Made by a program: the position numbers and the translations under genes
Part shown: piece by piece, positions 63,010-64,000 of the stretch
How the letters are laid out: each line of letters begins with the position of its first letter
Numbering within the stretch: the first letter of the stretch is position 1
The notes under the pieces: model-generated
What the model was told of the DNA's origin: nothing
What the model saw: the letters and a program-made list of their open reading frames with translations, nothing else
The model's database searches: none
DNA from: Synechococcus sp. PCC 7335
GTDB lineage: Bacteria > Cyanobacteriota > Cyanobacteriia > Phormidesmidales > Phormidesmidaceae
DNA length: 64,000 bases
Reading direction: 5' to 3'
NCBI RefSeq assembly: GCF_000155595.1
Contig: NZ_DS989904.1
Location: 3,461,720-3,525,719, forward strand

Positions 63010-63555
63010 TTACGCCTCGGCTGCAAGCCGCTTGAGCATCAGCCTGGCAAAGCAAAAGTCCATCTGCGCTTTGGCGTTATCCAGCGTTCTGGCAAAGTTC
63101 TTGGTCAAACTCTTGCACCTCTCCATCCAACTGTTGGACCGTTCAATCACCCACCGCACTGCAATCGGCACAAACCCAGCCTTTCCCTGCGCTGCTTTCT
63201 CTGCCTTCGATGGCTTGGGTGCTAGCTCAAACCGAATCTTGCGCATGATGCCTGGATACACTGCTTCCAGCGTTGTCGCCAGCTTATCTACGTGATAGCC
63301 GTGATCTAGCAAGAACGTAATCTTTGGGATGTTGACTGGCTTCGCTCTGAAGTAGTCGAGGTTGATGGTCAACAACATCAATAAGCCCATATCGTCTGAG
63401 ACGTTCGCTGGCGTACATAGCGTGAAGAAGGGAAAGCCTAGCGTATCAACCACAAGATGTCGTTTAATCCCATTTGTGGCTTTATAAAAGCAAAACCCTT
63501 TCGAGGCGACGCTTGCGTTGCAGGTATTCTTCACCACCTGTGAGTCACCTAGCAT
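63010..63555 (-). CDS. IS5-family transposase, C-terminal DDE part (second frame)
   Basis: 181 residues of the DDE catalytic region. The first Asp is in MLGDSQVVKN, the second in TFLLDHGYHVDKLA, and the Glu in RWVIERSNSWMERC, which also carries the Y-(2)-R-(3)-E-like arrangement of IS4/IS5 transposases. The ATG at 63555 overlaps the stop of the upstream frame by one base (TAATG), so it may be made by re-initiation, or as a fusion after -1 slippage in the A8 run. Confidence 0.88.
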   Translation of the reverse strand: MLGDSQVVKNTCNASVASKGFCFYKATNGIKRHLVVDTLGFPFFTLCTPANVSDDMGLLMLLTINLDYFRAKPVNIPKITFLLDHGYHVDKLATTLEAVYPGIMRKIRFELAPKPSKAEKAAQGKAGFVPIAVRWVIERSNSWMERCKSLTKNFARTLDNAKAQMDFCFARLMLKRLAAEA

Positions 63556-63863
63556 TAGGGTGGTCCACTGCGCTTTTTTTTGACTTGTTCGCGCACCTGT
63601 TCATGAAGTACTGTCATCAGTTGTTCAAAGCAATCCGCTTTGCGCCACTGGTTGTAGTGCCAGAACACCGTGGAGTATGGAGGGAGATCTTTGGGTAGGT
63701 CTTCCCAGTTGCAGCCGTTCTTAAGCTGGTACAGCATGCCATCAATCAGCGCTCGATAGCTCCACTTGAGCGGCTTCGTTTTCTTCTTTAATGGCAAGAC
63801 TTCCGGCAACAGCGGTTCGAGGATCTCCCATTCGGCATCAGTCAGATTGCTGGAGTAGCCCAT
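63555..63863 (-). CDS. IS5-family transposase, N-terminal part (first frame)
   Basis: Starts at the ATG at 63863 (MGYSSNLTDAEWEILEPLLP), giving 102 residues; a TTG at 63881 is a longer alternative. NLTDAEWEILEPLLP and RALIDGMLYQLKNGCNWEDL match the DUF4096 N-terminal domain. Near the end lies an A8 stretch (63574-63581 on the plus strand as T8) containing the slippery A-AAA-AAG heptamer; -1 slippage would continue directly as AQWTTLMLGDSQ into the second frame. Confidence 0.88.
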   Translation of the reverse strand: MGYSSNLTDAEWEILEPLLPEVLPLKKKTKPLKWSYRALIDGMLYQLKNGCNWEDLPKDLPPYSTVFWHYNQWRKADCFEQLMTVLHEQVREQVKKKRSGPP

Positions 63864-63930
63864 AGTGCATAGCTTAGACAACTTATCCCATAGTCGCGCA
63901 TCTCATAGAAGATCTCAAATGGGTTCTATA

Positions 63931-64000
63931 AATCTCTCTATGTTGTAGTTATGAATAATGTATTGAGAGTTGTCACTTCTCATTTTACTTTTGGCTCGAG
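63931..64000. other. Right edge of the window, non-coding
   Basis: Seventy bases beyond the IS right end with no recognisable feature. Confidence 0.5.

Larger units (their letters stand above)
62990..63930 (-). mobile_element. IS5-family insertion sequence, about 0.93 kb
   Basis: Terminal inverted repeats at 62990-63011 and 63909-63930 match at 21 of 22 positions (inner core CATTTGAGATCTT / AAGATCTCAAATG). If the mobile unit is 62994-63926, TA dinucleotides flank it on both sides (62992-62993 and 63927-63928), which fits the 2-bp TA target duplication of the IS427-like subgroup. Two overlapping frames on the minus strand encode the transposase, joined by an A8 slip site. Both frames look intact, so the copy may be active. 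It lies just upstream of the dioxygenase gene. Confidence 0.9.

Noticed and set aside
1-64000. CRISPR array, tRNA, rRNA or prophage
   Set aside because: No regular spaced repeats, no T-loop-like GGTTCGAATCC with acceptor stem, no rRNA stretches and no phage structural genes were seen.

Overview
The window is chromosomal DNA from a cyanobacterium. The evidence is the frequent GCGATCGC (HIP1-type) octamers inside and between genes, two BicA/SulP-type bicarbonate transporters, an IctB homologue, a cyanobacterial alternative respiratory terminal oxidase operon, a DUF1400 hydrolase and a DUF3110 protein. I cannot name the genus. There is no rRNA, tRNA, CRISPR array or prophage that I can recognise, and only one insertion sequence (IS5-like, at the right edge).

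Layout. 0.25-5.2 kb (minus strand): a three-gene exopolysaccharide cassette (polyprenyl glycosylphosphotransferase, Wzc-like tyrosine kinase/co-polymerase, Wza-like exporter), preceded by a 1.2 kb gene-poor stretch. 6.4-8.2 kb: a small HTH-like protein, a 60-residue membrane peptide and inorganic pyrophosphatase. 8.5-12.5 kb: a large FG-GAP/ASPIC/RTX secreted-type protein and gamma-glutamyltransferase. 12.7-17 kb: BicA, pirin and a membrane-anchored esterase. 17.2-24.2 kb (plus strand): an outer-membrane barrel, an exported amidohydrolase, a DUF1400 alpha/beta hydrolase, a decayed TolC-type fragment and an MscS channel. 24.4-26.7 kb: alpha/beta hydrolase and IctB. 27-32.4 kb: a glutamate-cysteine-ligase-like/DUF6714 gene pair, dihydroorotase, a TAXI binding protein and a sucrase/ferredoxin-like protein. 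32.7-40.7 kb: a GH63-type glucosidase, MurQ, a DUF3110 protein, GlyS and MurD.

41.2-47.5 kb is a tightly packed plus-strand operon: two DUF2231 membrane proteins, then oxidase subunits II, I and III, then a GMC flavoprotein. Subunit II has lost nearly all CuA ligands, so this is a quinol-type (ARTO) oxidase, and the operon suggests a flavoprotein dehydrogenase coupled to it. 47.6-53.8 kb: a REC-wHTH-HPt-REC-GGDEF regulator, a divergent small secreted repeat protein, an acetamidase/formamidase homologue and a second SulP transporter that differs from the first at a key substrate-site residue. 53.9-57.5 kb: a two-gene heterodimeric ABC exporter with one degenerate ATP site. 57.7-64 kb: an MscS channel fused to a cyclic-nucleotide domain, a universal stress protein, a small membrane protein, an alanine/glycine:cation symporter, a PiuC-type dioxygenase and the IS element.

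Most of the window is ordinary housekeeping, transport and envelope biology. The parts that reward a second look are the oxidase operon with its unexplained partners, the divergent SulP pair, the repeat protein next to the multidomain regulator, the TolC remnant, and short tandem duplications that recur in several spacers just upstream of genes.
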